Positions 19,718-28,045 of a DNA stretch of 64,000 nt are shown piece by piece. The stretch is from positions 106,265-170,264 of the forward strand of contig JAEZFD010000031.1 in assembly GCA_023417655.1 (NCBI GenBank), written 5' to 3'. How positions within the stretch are numbered: position 1 is the stretch's first letter; every line of letters begins with the position of its first letter. The position numbers and the translations under genes were made by a program. Source of the stretch: Planctomycetota bacterium. GTDB lineage: Bacteria > Planctomycetota > Planctomycetia > Planctomycetales > Planctomycetaceae. The notes under the pieces were generated by a model that was given only the letters and a program-made list of their open reading frames with translations, was not told the DNA's origin and searched no databases.

Positions 19718-20122
19718 CTAAACCGACGACGCCCGTTTTCGAAATTGCTTACGGTTCTCTTCATAGACCATCCAGGTTTCAACACCCAGATTGGCAATGT
19801 AAATCACCGCAAGCGTCACGAAAAACGGGTGATTCCAGTAACCGTAGCCCCACGCGACTGCGGCCCCGCCCCCTAATGTCATTCCTACCCGCAATAGCGA
19901 ACCGAAAACCAGTGCTGCTGCACTGATTCCCAGTGCTGTAAAAAACAGAACCAGGAACACTCCGACAACAAGCGAAACCGCTCCTGCCGCGATCAATGGT
20001 TGATAATTCTGCAGTTCGATGAATCCCAGTTGATTGAGAGCCCAAGCGACCAGACAGCAGATTCCCAACGCAAGGCCAGTAGCCAGTATTGAGATCCCTA
20101 CCTGAATCGCGAACGCCTTCAC
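19718..20122 (-). CDS. AtpI-like membrane protein of the ATP synthase operon
   Basis: 134 residues with four predicted membrane helices (about 5-30, 42-62, 66-85 and 92-115) and a basic C-terminal tail. Its place between the AtpZ-like gene and the a subunit, and its size, fit the ATP synthase I (UncI) family, thought to help c-ring assembly or magnesium supply. Starts with GTG, and GTGA overlaps the stop of the preceding gene by 4 bp. Family assignment rests mainly on context. Confidence 0.65.
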   Translation of the reverse strand: MKAFAIQVGISILATGLALGICCLVAWALNQLGFIELQNYQPLIAAGAVSLVVGVFLVLFFTALGISAAALVFGSLLRVGMTLGGGAAVAWGYGYWNHPFFVTLAVIYIANLGVETWMVYEENRKQFRKRASSV

Positions 20123-20376
20123 CGGGATTTTCCAACCGAGGAGTCGGACGATTTTTCAATCAACCGTACGATCCTCCAGAGATGCAACATTGAAATGGTG
20201 AAGCCGATCAGGCTTCCCAGAACCAGCAGCCAGGGCGAGGTGCCCCATCGCTGATCCCCTAAGTAACCGAGAACGACGCAAGTTGCGAGTTCCAGGGAAA
20301 CGCCGGACAACTGGATTGCCCAGACCATTGCCGTTCTTAGACCCGTACCGCCTGAGCGGCCTTGACCTTTGACCAT
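20119..20376 (-). CDS. AtpZ/AtpI-family small membrane protein
   Basis: 85 residues, two membrane helices (about 17-40 and 47-67) joined by a short loop containing DQRWGTSPW, as in the AtpZ-type F0F1-ATPase-associated proteins. First gene of the operon, about 50 bases from a good promoter. The AtpZ/AtpI pair is thought to act in magnesium uptake or complex assembly. Confidence 0.75.
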   Translation of the reverse strand: MVKGQGRSGGTGLRTAMVWAIQLSGVSLELATCVVLGYLGDQRWGTSPWLLVLGSLIGFTISMLHLWRIVRLIEKSSDSSVGKSR

Positions 20377-20425
20377 GGTGCCTGCTTTTTTGGGCTCCGC
20401 TGCTCAGAACGACCAATCGGGAGGG

Positions 20426-20454
20426 AGTCTAAACGTGACCTAACATGAAGTCAA
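20426..20454 (-). promoter_or_regulatory. Sigma-70-type promoter of the ATP synthase operon
   Basis: On the minus strand TTGACT (20449-20454), a 17-base spacer, TAGACT (20426-20431). The expected start site would be about 40 bases before the first ATG (20376). It is a close match to the housekeeping consensus; not experimentally known. Confidence 0.55.
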
Positions 20455-20563
20455 AGCCCCGTTATCGCACCTTGACGAATTCCTTAATTTGGGTTTAGGG
20501 CGCCGTTGCAACGGCTGCATTTTGCCATTCGCAGGAGAAACTGACTCTGGCGGTGACAGGGAA

Positions 20564-20593
20564 TTGACATGTTGTTTCCTATCCGCCTATGCC
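20564..20593 (+). promoter_or_regulatory. Putative sigma-70-type promoter of the DUF4912 gene
   Basis: TTGACA (20564-20569), an 18-base spacer, TATGCC (20588-20593), about 75 bases before the ATG at 20667. The -35 is perfect and the -10 is weak. Confidence 0.4.
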
Positions 20594-20666
20594 CACTTCT
20601 ACCTGGACGCTTCCATTTGGAAATTCAATTCCTGATGATGGGAATGTCTTCTGACAGGAGCCGTTC

Positions 20667-21434
20667 ATGACCAGAAGCCGACCGAAAGTCACATCTGCTC
20701 TGGAACCATCCGCTTCTCCATTGCAGAGGAGTCACTCGATGTCCTCCCCGCTTGAAAGAAATGGGTCCCCTACGCAAGTTGACGTCGAGGACCAGTTTCA
20801 AATTTCGGAGGTTCGACCTCGATGGCTGCATGTCAGCTGGCGGGTCAGCGAAAAGACACTCGCACGCGCGCGCTCGGCATTCGGTCGCGAGGGTCATCGC
20901 CGGCAGCGTGTTCTCCGTGTTTACCGCATCGATTTGGAAGTTGATGGGCCTCCCCGAAAGACATTGCTTTCCCAAGTGGAAATCCCGGAAGCCTGTGAGG
21001 AATGGTTTCAACGGGTTCCTCTTCCGTGCCGCACATGTCAGGTGGAACTGGGAGAAATCTCCTCAGCTGACCGCTTTTTTTCTCTTTTCCACTCAAGTCC
21101 CTTCGAGCTCGCCCCGGAACTCGCGGCGTATCAACCTGGCGCAGTGCTGGCCTCGACTGGTGGAGATCGCAACTTGCGGGGGGCACCCGCCTTGACTGTA
21201 CAAGCGGCGTTCAACCTCAGTGGCGGCACAGATCCCCGGGCTCGAGTTTTCATCGATGACCGGGAAGTAGCCGTCGATTCGCAATCGGGACATTTTGATT
21301 GGCAATTGCCATTAACGAACGGTCGGGTCGTTGTCCCGGTTCATGTGAAGTTGGGCCATTACACAAGCCTCGCCCTGTTGGCCGTCGAAACCAATTTCCA
21401 CCTTCTTGGGGAAGAACCCGGGACTGAAGACTGA
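20667..21434 (+). CDS. DUF4912 domain protein
   Basis: 255 residues, no signal peptide or membrane segment. Residues about 45-155 match the DUF4912 pattern: a Trp-containing RPRWLHVSWRVSEK segment, LRVYRIDLEVDG, a WFQRVPL stretch and a final FHSSPFELAPE. The C-terminal part (about 180-255) is a beta-rich domain with FDWQLPL. Function of DUF4912 unknown. The start is supported by GGAG six bases upstream. Divergent from the ATP synthase operon. Confidence 0.65.
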   Translation: MTRSRPKVTSALEPSASPLQRSHSMSSPLERNGSPTQVDVEDQFQISEVRPRWLHVSWRVSEKTLARARSAFGREGHRRQRVLRVYRIDLEVDGPPRKTLLSQVEIPEACEEWFQRVPLPCRTCQVELGEISSADRFFSLFHSSPFELAPELAAYQPGAVLASTGGDRNLRGAPALTVQAAFNLSGGTDPRARVFIDDREVAVDSQSGHFDWQLPLTNGRVVVPVHVKLGHYTSLALLAVETNFHLLGEEPGTED

Positions 21435-21506
21435 TTCCTCTTTGGAAATTGACGGGGGAAGGTCGATGATCGAACATGGAGACCGTATTGCCCCGATGTT
21501 TCTGAC

Positions 21507-22652
21507 ATGATTGCATTAAACATGTCCAGCGCTGTGCCTTTCGCGAGTGAGCTGATCGAGTTCGACTCGGTCAGTGCAAAGACAAACCTCCCCGTCACCG
21601 AACGGGTCGAGCAATGGCTGCGTTCACTCCATTTTGAGATCGAGCGGGTCGACTACATCGATCCCGCCGGGGTTCCCAAAGCCAATCTCATCGGCAAACT
21701 CGGACGCGGGTCAGGCGGAATGGCGTACTTTTGCCATACCGACGTCGTTCCGGGAGGAGCGTGGGCCGTCGAAGAACACGGACCGTTTGAACCGATGCAG
21801 AAGCAGGGACGACTTTACGGTCGAGGCAGCACTGACATGAAGGGCTCGCTGGCGTGCATGCTTGCGGCCGTTCAGCAAATCCCTGTGGATTCCCTGCAGT
21901 CTCCCGTCTATCTCTGCTGCACTGCCGATGAAGAAGTCGGAATGCTCGGGGCGGAACAGGTCGCTTTACGATCTGCCCTTTACCGCGAAATGGTGGCAGG
22001 CGATACGCGAGGAATCATCGGAGAGCCGACTTCTTTCAACGTGATCTATGGCCACAAAGGAGGCTGTGGCATTCGCATCACCGCCCGCGGGGTCGCTGCA
22101 CACTCCAGTACAATCAAAGGGATCAGTGCAAACTGGAAGATGATCCCGTTCCTGCAGGAGATGAAGGAATTACATGCGGAACTCGAATCGTCGCCTGAAT
22201 GGCAGAACGACGAATTCGTTCCGCCAACGACGAGCCTGAACCTGGGGATCAGCGACTACAACCCGGCCATGAATGTGACGGCTGCACGCAGCGTCTGCAC
22301 GCTGTACTTCCGTGCGATGCCCGGAATGAACAGTGATCCCATTATCAGTCGAATCCGGGAAGCGGCCGATCGACATGGACTGGAGTACGAACAGATCTTC
22401 CGGGCGACCCCGTTCTACCGGGACGCTCAGTCCGAGTTCGTGCAGGAGTGCCTGGAGTTCTCCCATTCCACACGGCCGATGACAGTGGCTTATGGGACGG
22501 ATGCTGCCCGTTTCGGTGAGTTGAAAAATTGCGTCATCATGGGACCGGGCGATATTGCGCAGGCTCATACCAGTGATGAGTGGATTAGTCTGGAAGATCT
22601 CACAAAAGGGACGGAGATGTATCTCCAGATGATCAGACGCTGGTGTCTTTGA
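21507..22652 (+). CDS. M20-family metallopeptidase (ArgE/DapE-like deacylase)
   Basis: 381 residues. Metal-site segments are in order: YFCHTDVVPGG (His and Asp), GRGSTDMKGSLA (Asp), TADEEVG (Glu-Glu), GEPTS, and near the C-terminus GPGDIAQAHTSDEWI (His). Between them lies the dimerisation domain. Family members hydrolyse N-acyl amino acids (acetylornithine, succinyl-diaminopimelate) in the cytoplasm; which one is not clear here. Start uncertain: ATG at 21507 or 21522. Confidence 0.87.
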   Translation: MIALNMSSAVPFASELIEFDSVSAKTNLPVTERVEQWLRSLHFEIERVDYIDPAGVPKANLIGKLGRGSGGMAYFCHTDVVPGGAWAVEEHGPFEPMQKQGRLYGRGSTDMKGSLACMLAAVQQIPVDSLQSPVYLCCTADEEVGMLGAEQVALRSALYREMVAGDTRGIIGEPTSFNVIYGHKGGCGIRITARGVAAHSSTIKGISANWKMIPFLQEMKELHAELESSPEWQNDEFVPPTTSLNLGISDYNPAMNVTAARSVCTLYFRAMPGMNSDPIISRIREAADRHGLEYEQIFRATPFYRDAQSEFVQECLEFSHSTRPMTVAYGTDAARFGELKNCVIMGPGDIAQAHTSDEWISLEDLTKGTEMYLQMIRRWCL

Positions 22653-22800
22653 TCTCCCGATGCCCCTGAGCCGACCGGGAAGATTCCATCATGGCCGCCG
22701 AAGCCTTCGCCAGGCCAGAGTCGCCTATTCGTGATCACTCGTAACCACCGGAGATCACTCAATCTCTGAGATTCAACCGCCGAGAAAGTTGATTGACGTT

Positions 22801-23142
22801 ATGGGAATGTTTTCCGGGACGCCGTTCGATCGACCTCCCCACTGCCCGGTCTGCGAAAAGCTGGAAGCAGAATGCGTCTGTCCTCCACCTGCTGAAAAGA
22901 GGACACCAGCAGGGAAACAGACCGCGCGACTCGGTCTGGAAAAGCGAAAAGGAGGCCGTCTTATGACGACCGTCCGCGGCCTCGTGGATGAAGGCACGCA
23001 CCTCGCCGATACGTTAACCCTCCTGAAATCAACTTGCGGTGCCGGCGGTGCCATTCAGGAGGGAGTGATCGAAATTCAAGGCGAGCAGCGAGATCGCGTC
23101 GCGGCAAAGTTGACCGAACTCGGCTATCGCATCAAACGCTGA
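22801..23142 (+). CDS. SUI1/YciH-family translation initiation factor with N-terminal zinc knuckle
   Basis: 113 residues. The C-terminal half is a SUI1 (eIF1-like) domain: RKGGRLMTTVRGL, LLKSTCGAGGAIQEGVIEIQ and a final LTELGYRIKR. The N-terminus has a CPVCEKLEAECVCP cluster that could bind zinc. Bacterial YciH-type proteins act on the ribosome to influence start-codon fidelity. The ATG at 22801 is preferred over an in-frame TTG at 22789. Stands alone before the DUF1571 gene on the other strand. Confidence 0.88.
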   Translation: MGMFSGTPFDRPPHCPVCEKLEAECVCPPPAEKRTPAGKQTARLGLEKRKGGRLMTTVRGLVDEGTHLADTLTLLKSTCGAGGAIQEGVIEIQGEQRDRVAAKLTELGYRIKR

Positions 23143-23157
23143 ATCAGATGAGCCGCG

Positions 23158-24147
23158 TTACTTACGTACGCGAAGCTTGTAATCGCCGTTGTGCTGATCA
23201 AAGTCGACAGAACCCAGCTGCTGCTGCACGCGCAATTCTGAATACGCATAGAACTCGATGAGGGTCTCGTCGTCAATTGTTTCCGGCGTGGCGTCCTTGG
23301 CCCAGGTGTAGTTCTTGACGCAGATCGGCAAAGAGAGTTCCTTGTCGATGAAAACCAGCGACTTCCGGTAACTCTCATGCACTTGCGGACTGTCGTAATT
23401 GATCTGGTACAGATAGCAGGGACGGGATTCGAATTCCTGATTGTCACGAAGTTCGCACTGGAAGCCGCTTCCGCGTGCAATATCCCGATCCTGATATTCC
23501 ATCACGGTATACCCAAGTTGCAGGAGCCCTGCTTTCGTGATCGGAAATCGTGACTCTGACATGGCCATCGAACCCGTCGGTTCCAGATTCAGCAGGCCGG
23601 TCAATCTCCCTTTAATCCCGCCGGGCTGAACGAGCATGTTGCCGTCGTTTTGCCCTTCGACATAGATCAGCTGTCGCCCCCGGTCCCCTGTCTGCCATTT
23701 CATATAGACGCTGAACGGTTCGTGCCGAACCTTCATGTCGATTGCCTGGCCCTCGCTGAGCACTCCGCCGATCCGCTCCTGCTTGTACATGTGAGCAGTG
23801 TAGTCAGAGACTTTGGCGAAATTGGCACACCCCTTTTTCAGGAGCTCCTGACTCATCTTGATCGCCCAGATCCCGCGCAGAGTCTGGAAATCATTCACCT
23901 GCTGCTGTTGGTCCGGTGCCGGATCCGACTCTCCCGAGACCTTGGGGAGAGCGTTGACAGTAGAGACCGCCAGATCAACTGAAGCGGTACGAGGAGCCGC
24001 AGCATTGGCCTTCTTCGTTCCCCCACCGTCTGCACCGGAGACAAACGGGTCCAGGTTGACCTGAGAAATTCCAAATGCGCCTCCGGCGATCAAGGTCGCC
24101 AGCACATTTCGAAACCAGGGCGAGGCGGATCGTTCCGAACGCGGCAT
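23158..24147 (-). CDS. DUF1571 domain protein
   Basis: 329 residues. A hydrophobic N-terminal stretch (about 12-28) suggests export or an anchor. After a Pro/Ser-rich linker the DUF1571 domain covers about 100-320 (DYTAHMYKQERI, KVRHEPFSVYMKW, IYVEGQNDGNMLVQ). The fold has been compared with LolA-like lipid carriers of the outer membrane; that is family knowledge and not shown here. Common in planctomycetes. Confidence 0.8.
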   Translation of the reverse strand: MPRSERSASPWFRNVLATLIAGGAFGISQVNLDPFVSGADGGGTKKANAAAPRTASVDLAVSTVNALPKVSGESDPAPDQQQQVNDFQTLRGIWAIKMSQELLKKGCANFAKVSDYTAHMYKQERIGGVLSEGQAIDMKVRHEPFSVYMKWQTGDRGRQLIYVEGQNDGNMLVQPGGIKGRLTGLLNLEPTGSMAMSESRFPITKAGLLQLGYTVMEYQDRDIARGSGFQCELRDNQEFESRPCYLYQINYDSPQVHESYRKSLVFIDKELSLPICVKNYTWAKDATPETIDDETLIEFYAYSELRVQQQLGSVDFDQHNGDYKLRVRK

Positions 24148-24575
24148 GCGTCGTCACTCCGGGGCTGGAAGTCACGCAGATTACAGCAAAGTCACAGAAG
24201 ACCGTCTGAGTTCGCAGCACGGGTCGGAACGCGAAAGCTGAAACAGACCTTCCGCGTCCTATCTGAATTTCGTTCACGCTCGTGAGGAAACTTCATCAGT
24301 CCACGGAATGAATCGGCAATTTCCACCTGCTCACCAAAGAAACTGGCTCGTCGGAATCGCAAAAGTGTGAAAACTACCCATATCGCCCCCTGCATTATGC
24401 GAAAATCGGAAGCGTCGCAGAATCTGCTTATTTGGCACTCTTCCACAGGATCGCCCAACGTCCTGTCTGGCAGGGAATCGGATTTTCCTGATTTGCCGGT
24501 GCATGTGACTCAATCCGGTCAGATCTGCCGCAACTTGCCGCTCTACACAGTCCACCATCCACAGCGGGCGGAACC
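24148..24575. other. Intergenic stretch
   Basis: About 430 bp between two minus-strand genes. I see no gene, repeat or clear terminator; it must contain the promoter of the DUF1571 gene. Confidence 0.5.
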
Positions 24576-26228
24576 TCACTCCGTTTCCATAGGATCTGCC
24601 ACACGACGCTCAAGAAGAGTCGCTGAACGGTGTTCGGGACTTCGGTAGATCTCGGCAAAACAGGCAAATTTGTCGGATTCATTCCCTGCGGTCCGAACCA
24701 GCGCTCCCTGCATCGCCTCGGCGAGGCCGTTTTCGCGACTTGATCGACTGATGATCAGCCAGTCATAGTCGAACTCATCGACCTTGAAGTAGACAGGGAA
24801 TCGATTCGCTAACAGCGTCTGACGACCGGCGGCGAGAAAATCGAGCAGGAACTGGGTGTCGACAACATAGACTCCCTCGTGAGGCAAGGAATCGATCAAC
24901 TCTCGCGCGAATCGTGGGGAATTGTAATTCGTATCCCCCCAATGCCGCAGATGAACAGCCAATGTTCGCAGCCCTGAGCCCGGGAGGAGGGAGCAGAGAA
25001 CGGCAACGGTCATGATGGCAATGACCATTCCCCGGCGCCCCTCTTTCGGGACATCTCCGGAGAGCACTGCCGAATTGGGGGTTTGGTCGGCAGGAGCGAT
25101 GAGAGCGACGAGAGTATCACTCAGTCGTCCCATCGCTGCGCCCAAACAGATGAACATCAATGCCGCAGGGTAACTCCAGTATCCAATCACCGGATGGTGG
25201 GGACCAATCAGCACACAAAGCAGAAAAACCGACGTCCAGGTCAGAAGACAGATGATCTTCAGTCCCGCCTGATTCTGCCGCCATGCAATCCATGTACTGG
25301 CGATCAGGCCCACTGTGACCAGTAAGAACTGAATCGCTCCAATGTGCGCCCACATCATTCCGAAGTGGTAGAGAAGTGAGGGCCATGGGGAGAAGAATCG
25401 TTCCGCCAGGGATTGATCCGCAACGCCCCCAAACTGGTTCCGAAACTGCACCTGAAACACTTCCGGGAACATGGCAATGAGGGGAAACCACGCCGAGAAA
25501 ACCGCCACCGCAATTCCGGCCAACAGCAACGGATTCAGGACTCTGTGCCAGCGGCGCGAAACGAATGCCACCCATATCCCCATCTGCATGGCGTAAATGA
25601 TCGCGAACGGGTGTGTTAACCCTCCCAGCCCGAGAGAGATTCCGGCAAAGATCAGGTCCCTCAAATTTCGGCCTTGCTGCCACCTTAAAATGCTGCAGAT
25701 CGCAGCAAGCCCGAACGCGGCGCAAAGGAGATCCGGTCTGGCAGACGTTGCTGGAAAATAGAACCAGCGCGAAAAGGAAAATAGCCCCGCTGCCCAGAGT
25801 GAGGCCGTGATCGTTCCCCCGATCATCTGCGATATGCGGAAGGTGAAAACGAGCAGCCAGACACCAGCGACGGCCGAGGCCAGCCGGGCGGTGCCATAAA
25901 CAACGGGAAGCACGGAATAAAAGAGCGCCTGAAAGTAGAAATAAAGCGGCGGCTCTGAGAACAACGCTTCGTCAGACCGATAGAATGCCGACTCCGGATT
26001 CCGCGCCGGAATATGCGGCATTCGGGGGATTCCACATTGCAGAATCGTGACCCCCGGTACGGCGTAAAATTCCTCATCCTGCCCCCCGGGCTGTAGGTAC
26101 ATCACCGGGAGGCGTAACAGGAGAAACTCGAAGGCGATGAGACCTAACCACCCCGATGCCGCACGTACTCCGCCACTCGGGAGCGCAGTGTGCGATGCGT
26201 TCGATACGGAAGTTCCATCGGCTGACAT
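24576..26228 (-). CDS. GT-C family (GT39-like) integral membrane glycosyltransferase
   Basis: 550 residues with about 10-12 hydrophobic membrane helices between residues 25 and 430, then a soluble C-terminal part. The first extracytoplasmic loop has the acidic GQDEEFY motif expected in GT-C enzymes that use polyprenyl-phosphate sugars; SEPPLYFYFQALFY follows. It would transfer a sugar on the outer side of the cytoplasmic membrane. The ATG at 26228 is chosen; an upstream in-frame TTG (26264) has no ribosome site. Donor and acceptor unknown. Confidence 0.8.
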   Translation of the reverse strand: MSADGTSVSNASHTALPSGGVRAASGWLGLIAFEFLLLRLPVMYLQPGGQDEEFYAVPGVTILQCGIPRMPHIPARNPESAFYRSDEALFSEPPLYFYFQALFYSVLPVVYGTARLASAVAGVWLLVFTFRISQMIGGTITASLWAAGLFSFSRWFYFPATSARPDLLCAAFGLAAICSILRWQQGRNLRDLIFAGISLGLGGLTHPFAIIYAMQMGIWVAFVSRRWHRVLNPLLLAGIAVAVFSAWFPLIAMFPEVFQVQFRNQFGGVADQSLAERFFSPWPSLLYHFGMMWAHIGAIQFLLVTVGLIASTWIAWRQNQAGLKIICLLTWTSVFLLCVLIGPHHPVIGYWSYPAALMFICLGAAMGRLSDTLVALIAPADQTPNSAVLSGDVPKEGRRGMVIAIMTVAVLCSLLPGSGLRTLAVHLRHWGDTNYNSPRFARELIDSLPHEGVYVVDTQFLLDFLAAGRQTLLANRFPVYFKVDEFDYDWLIISRSSRENGLAEAMQGALVRTAGNESDKFACFAEIYRSPEHRSATLLERRVADPMETE

Positions 26229-26264
26229 GCCGTGCTTTCTGCGAGTTGCGTGTCGACGAATCAA

Positions 26265-26599
26265 CTATTGGGTTCGCCCGCGAACAACTTAATCTTACCG
26301 TTATCGAATTAGGATAAGGCCGAGCCTTCTCATTTCGCGGGAAGGCGTGAAAACAGGCGCGGCATAAAGCGGCTAAATACGATTCGCATGCGATCCCAGC
26401 AGGTTTCAACGTCAGCAATATCCGTTCTGCCTTGCGGTTCTCGTTGTTGCATGCTGAGATCTTAAGCAGACATTATCGAGCACCTGTATAGGAACTCGCC
26501 GCACTCAGCAATGGGCCGCGGGTCTGTCAGTCGGTTTCCTTGCGAAACTGCCTCGAAAGAGGAGTCATCCGTTAAGCCTGCTGCGCTGGAGTCATAATC
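26265..26599. other. Divergent intergenic region
   Basis: About 370 bp between divergent genes. Parts are AT-rich, but I could not identify a convincing promoter pair or structure. Confidence 0.45.
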
Positions 26600-27721
26600 T
26601 TGTCCGCCGATGTCCCTGAGAAGCATTGGTCTGAAGATTATACTTTATATAACCGCCCTGTTCAGAAAGCTGTGTCGGCAACCTCACTCCCGAATTTAAA
26701 GTGTGTCGTTTGCGATGGAGTTGGAGCTGATTCCCGATTCGACATCACTGGCTTTGGGTCACAGGTTGTCGTGTGCAGGAATTGCGGGTCAGGCTTTCTG
26801 CATCCAATGCCCTCTCCCGAGTTAGTTGCCGAGCAGTATCCTCCCACTTATTACGGAAATACAGGACGGAAGTTCCAGCCGTTGATCGAATTGGTCGTTC
26901 GCGTCATCGGTGGGCGACATGCAAGGTTTCTCGCTCGAAGAGTTCCACCTCAAGGACGGATTCTCGATGTCGGATGTGGCCGTGGGGTCATTCTGAAACA
27001 GCTGGCTGATCGCAACTACGAGACGCACGGCTTTGAGCGATTTGCCTCCGCTGCCGAAGGAATTGATCCACGGGTTCAGCTGCGAGTCGGCGAGGACCTG
27101 ACCTCAGTCAACTATCCAGACCATTACTTTGATCAGGTCATTCTTTGGCATGTGCTTGAGCATGTGGCGGCTCCCCAGGAGCTGTTGCAGGAGATTCATC
27201 GCATTCTGAAGCCGGGGGGCGAAGTGATTGTGGCGGTCCCCAATTTTTCCAGCCTGCAGGCTCAATGGGCCGGTGCGGCGTGGTTTCATCTCGACCTGCC
27301 GCGACATCTCCTCCAGATCCCCCAACGTGCATTGCTGAATATGCTGCAAGATTGTGGATTCCGGCCCGGAACCGTTCATCATTTTTCCCTTCGTCAGAAT
27401 CCATTTGGATGGGTCCAATCCGCGTTGAACAAGACGAACCTGTTCCCACGCAACAGCCTCTATGAATTCCTGCATGCTCATGACGAACGTCAGTTGCGGG
27501 GTCTCACACTGGCAGCACGCTTAAAACTGGGAGCAGCGTTCCTGGTGGGCATGCCAGCAGGTCTCCTGTTGGAAATCTTTGCTCGAATCTTCAGCAGCGG
27601 GGCGACGATCCACGTTGCCAGTGTTGCCATGCCAGTCTTTTCGCCGCGGCAAACGGACAATGGGACCCAGCAATTCGCGGAAGTCGAGTCCGACTCACCG
27701 GGCCAGCGGGAGATTCTGTGA
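26600..27721 (+). CDS. Class I SAM-dependent methyltransferase with N-terminal zinc ribbon
   Basis: 373 residues. Residues about 35-70 hold two CxxC pairs (CVVC and CRNC), a rubredoxin-like knuckle. The Methyltransf_23 core follows with ILDVGCGRGVILKQL (SAM motif I, about 118-132), LRVGEDL and ILWHVLEHV. A C-terminal hydrophobic stretch (about 300-325) may touch the membrane. The likely start is TTG at 26600, with CTGGAG eight bases upstream. Such proteins often methylate sugar or lipid intermediates in cell-surface pathways; substrate unknown. Confidence 0.85.
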   Translation: MSADVPEKHWSEDYTLYNRPVQKAVSATSLPNLKCVVCDGVGADSRFDITGFGSQVVVCRNCGSGFLHPMPSPELVAEQYPPTYYGNTGRKFQPLIELVVRVIGGRHARFLARRVPPQGRILDVGCGRGVILKQLADRNYETHGFERFASAAEGIDPRVQLRVGEDLTSVNYPDHYFDQVILWHVLEHVAAPQELLQEIHRILKPGGEVIVAVPNFSSLQAQWAGAAWFHLDLPRHLLQIPQRALLNMLQDCGFRPGTVHHFSLRQNPFGWVQSALNKTNLFPRNSLYEFLHAHDERQLRGLTLAARLKLGAAFLVGMPAGLLLEIFARIFSSGATIHVASVAMPVFSPRQTDNGTQQFAEVESDSPGQREIL

Positions 27722-28045
27722 CCTGATCGGGGGAATCCCTGAGACACTGAATCCTTGAATTCGTTGACTCTTTCCGCAGGATCGATGGAATGCACGATTC
27801 ATCCCGGTTTTCATGGTCCCTGTTCGAATTACTCCTTCGGATGCGGGTAATTTGCAAAAACGCCCGCTACGATGGTTCTCGCAGTGGTTGACCTATTTGT
27901 CGCTGACAACAACCTGTGAGAACCTGTTCGGATCGAAATGACACGAGCGAATCTCTGAATGCGCTGCGAGTAAGAGCTCGAAGACAGGTGAGGCACAGGT
28001 CGGGTCCGGTCAGCCGTCTATTCACGTCCCTGGAGTTTGCGAGTA
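27722..28045. other. Intergenic stretch
   Basis: About 320 bp without a gene. Nothing beyond an imperfect AT-rich segment was noticed. Confidence 0.45.
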
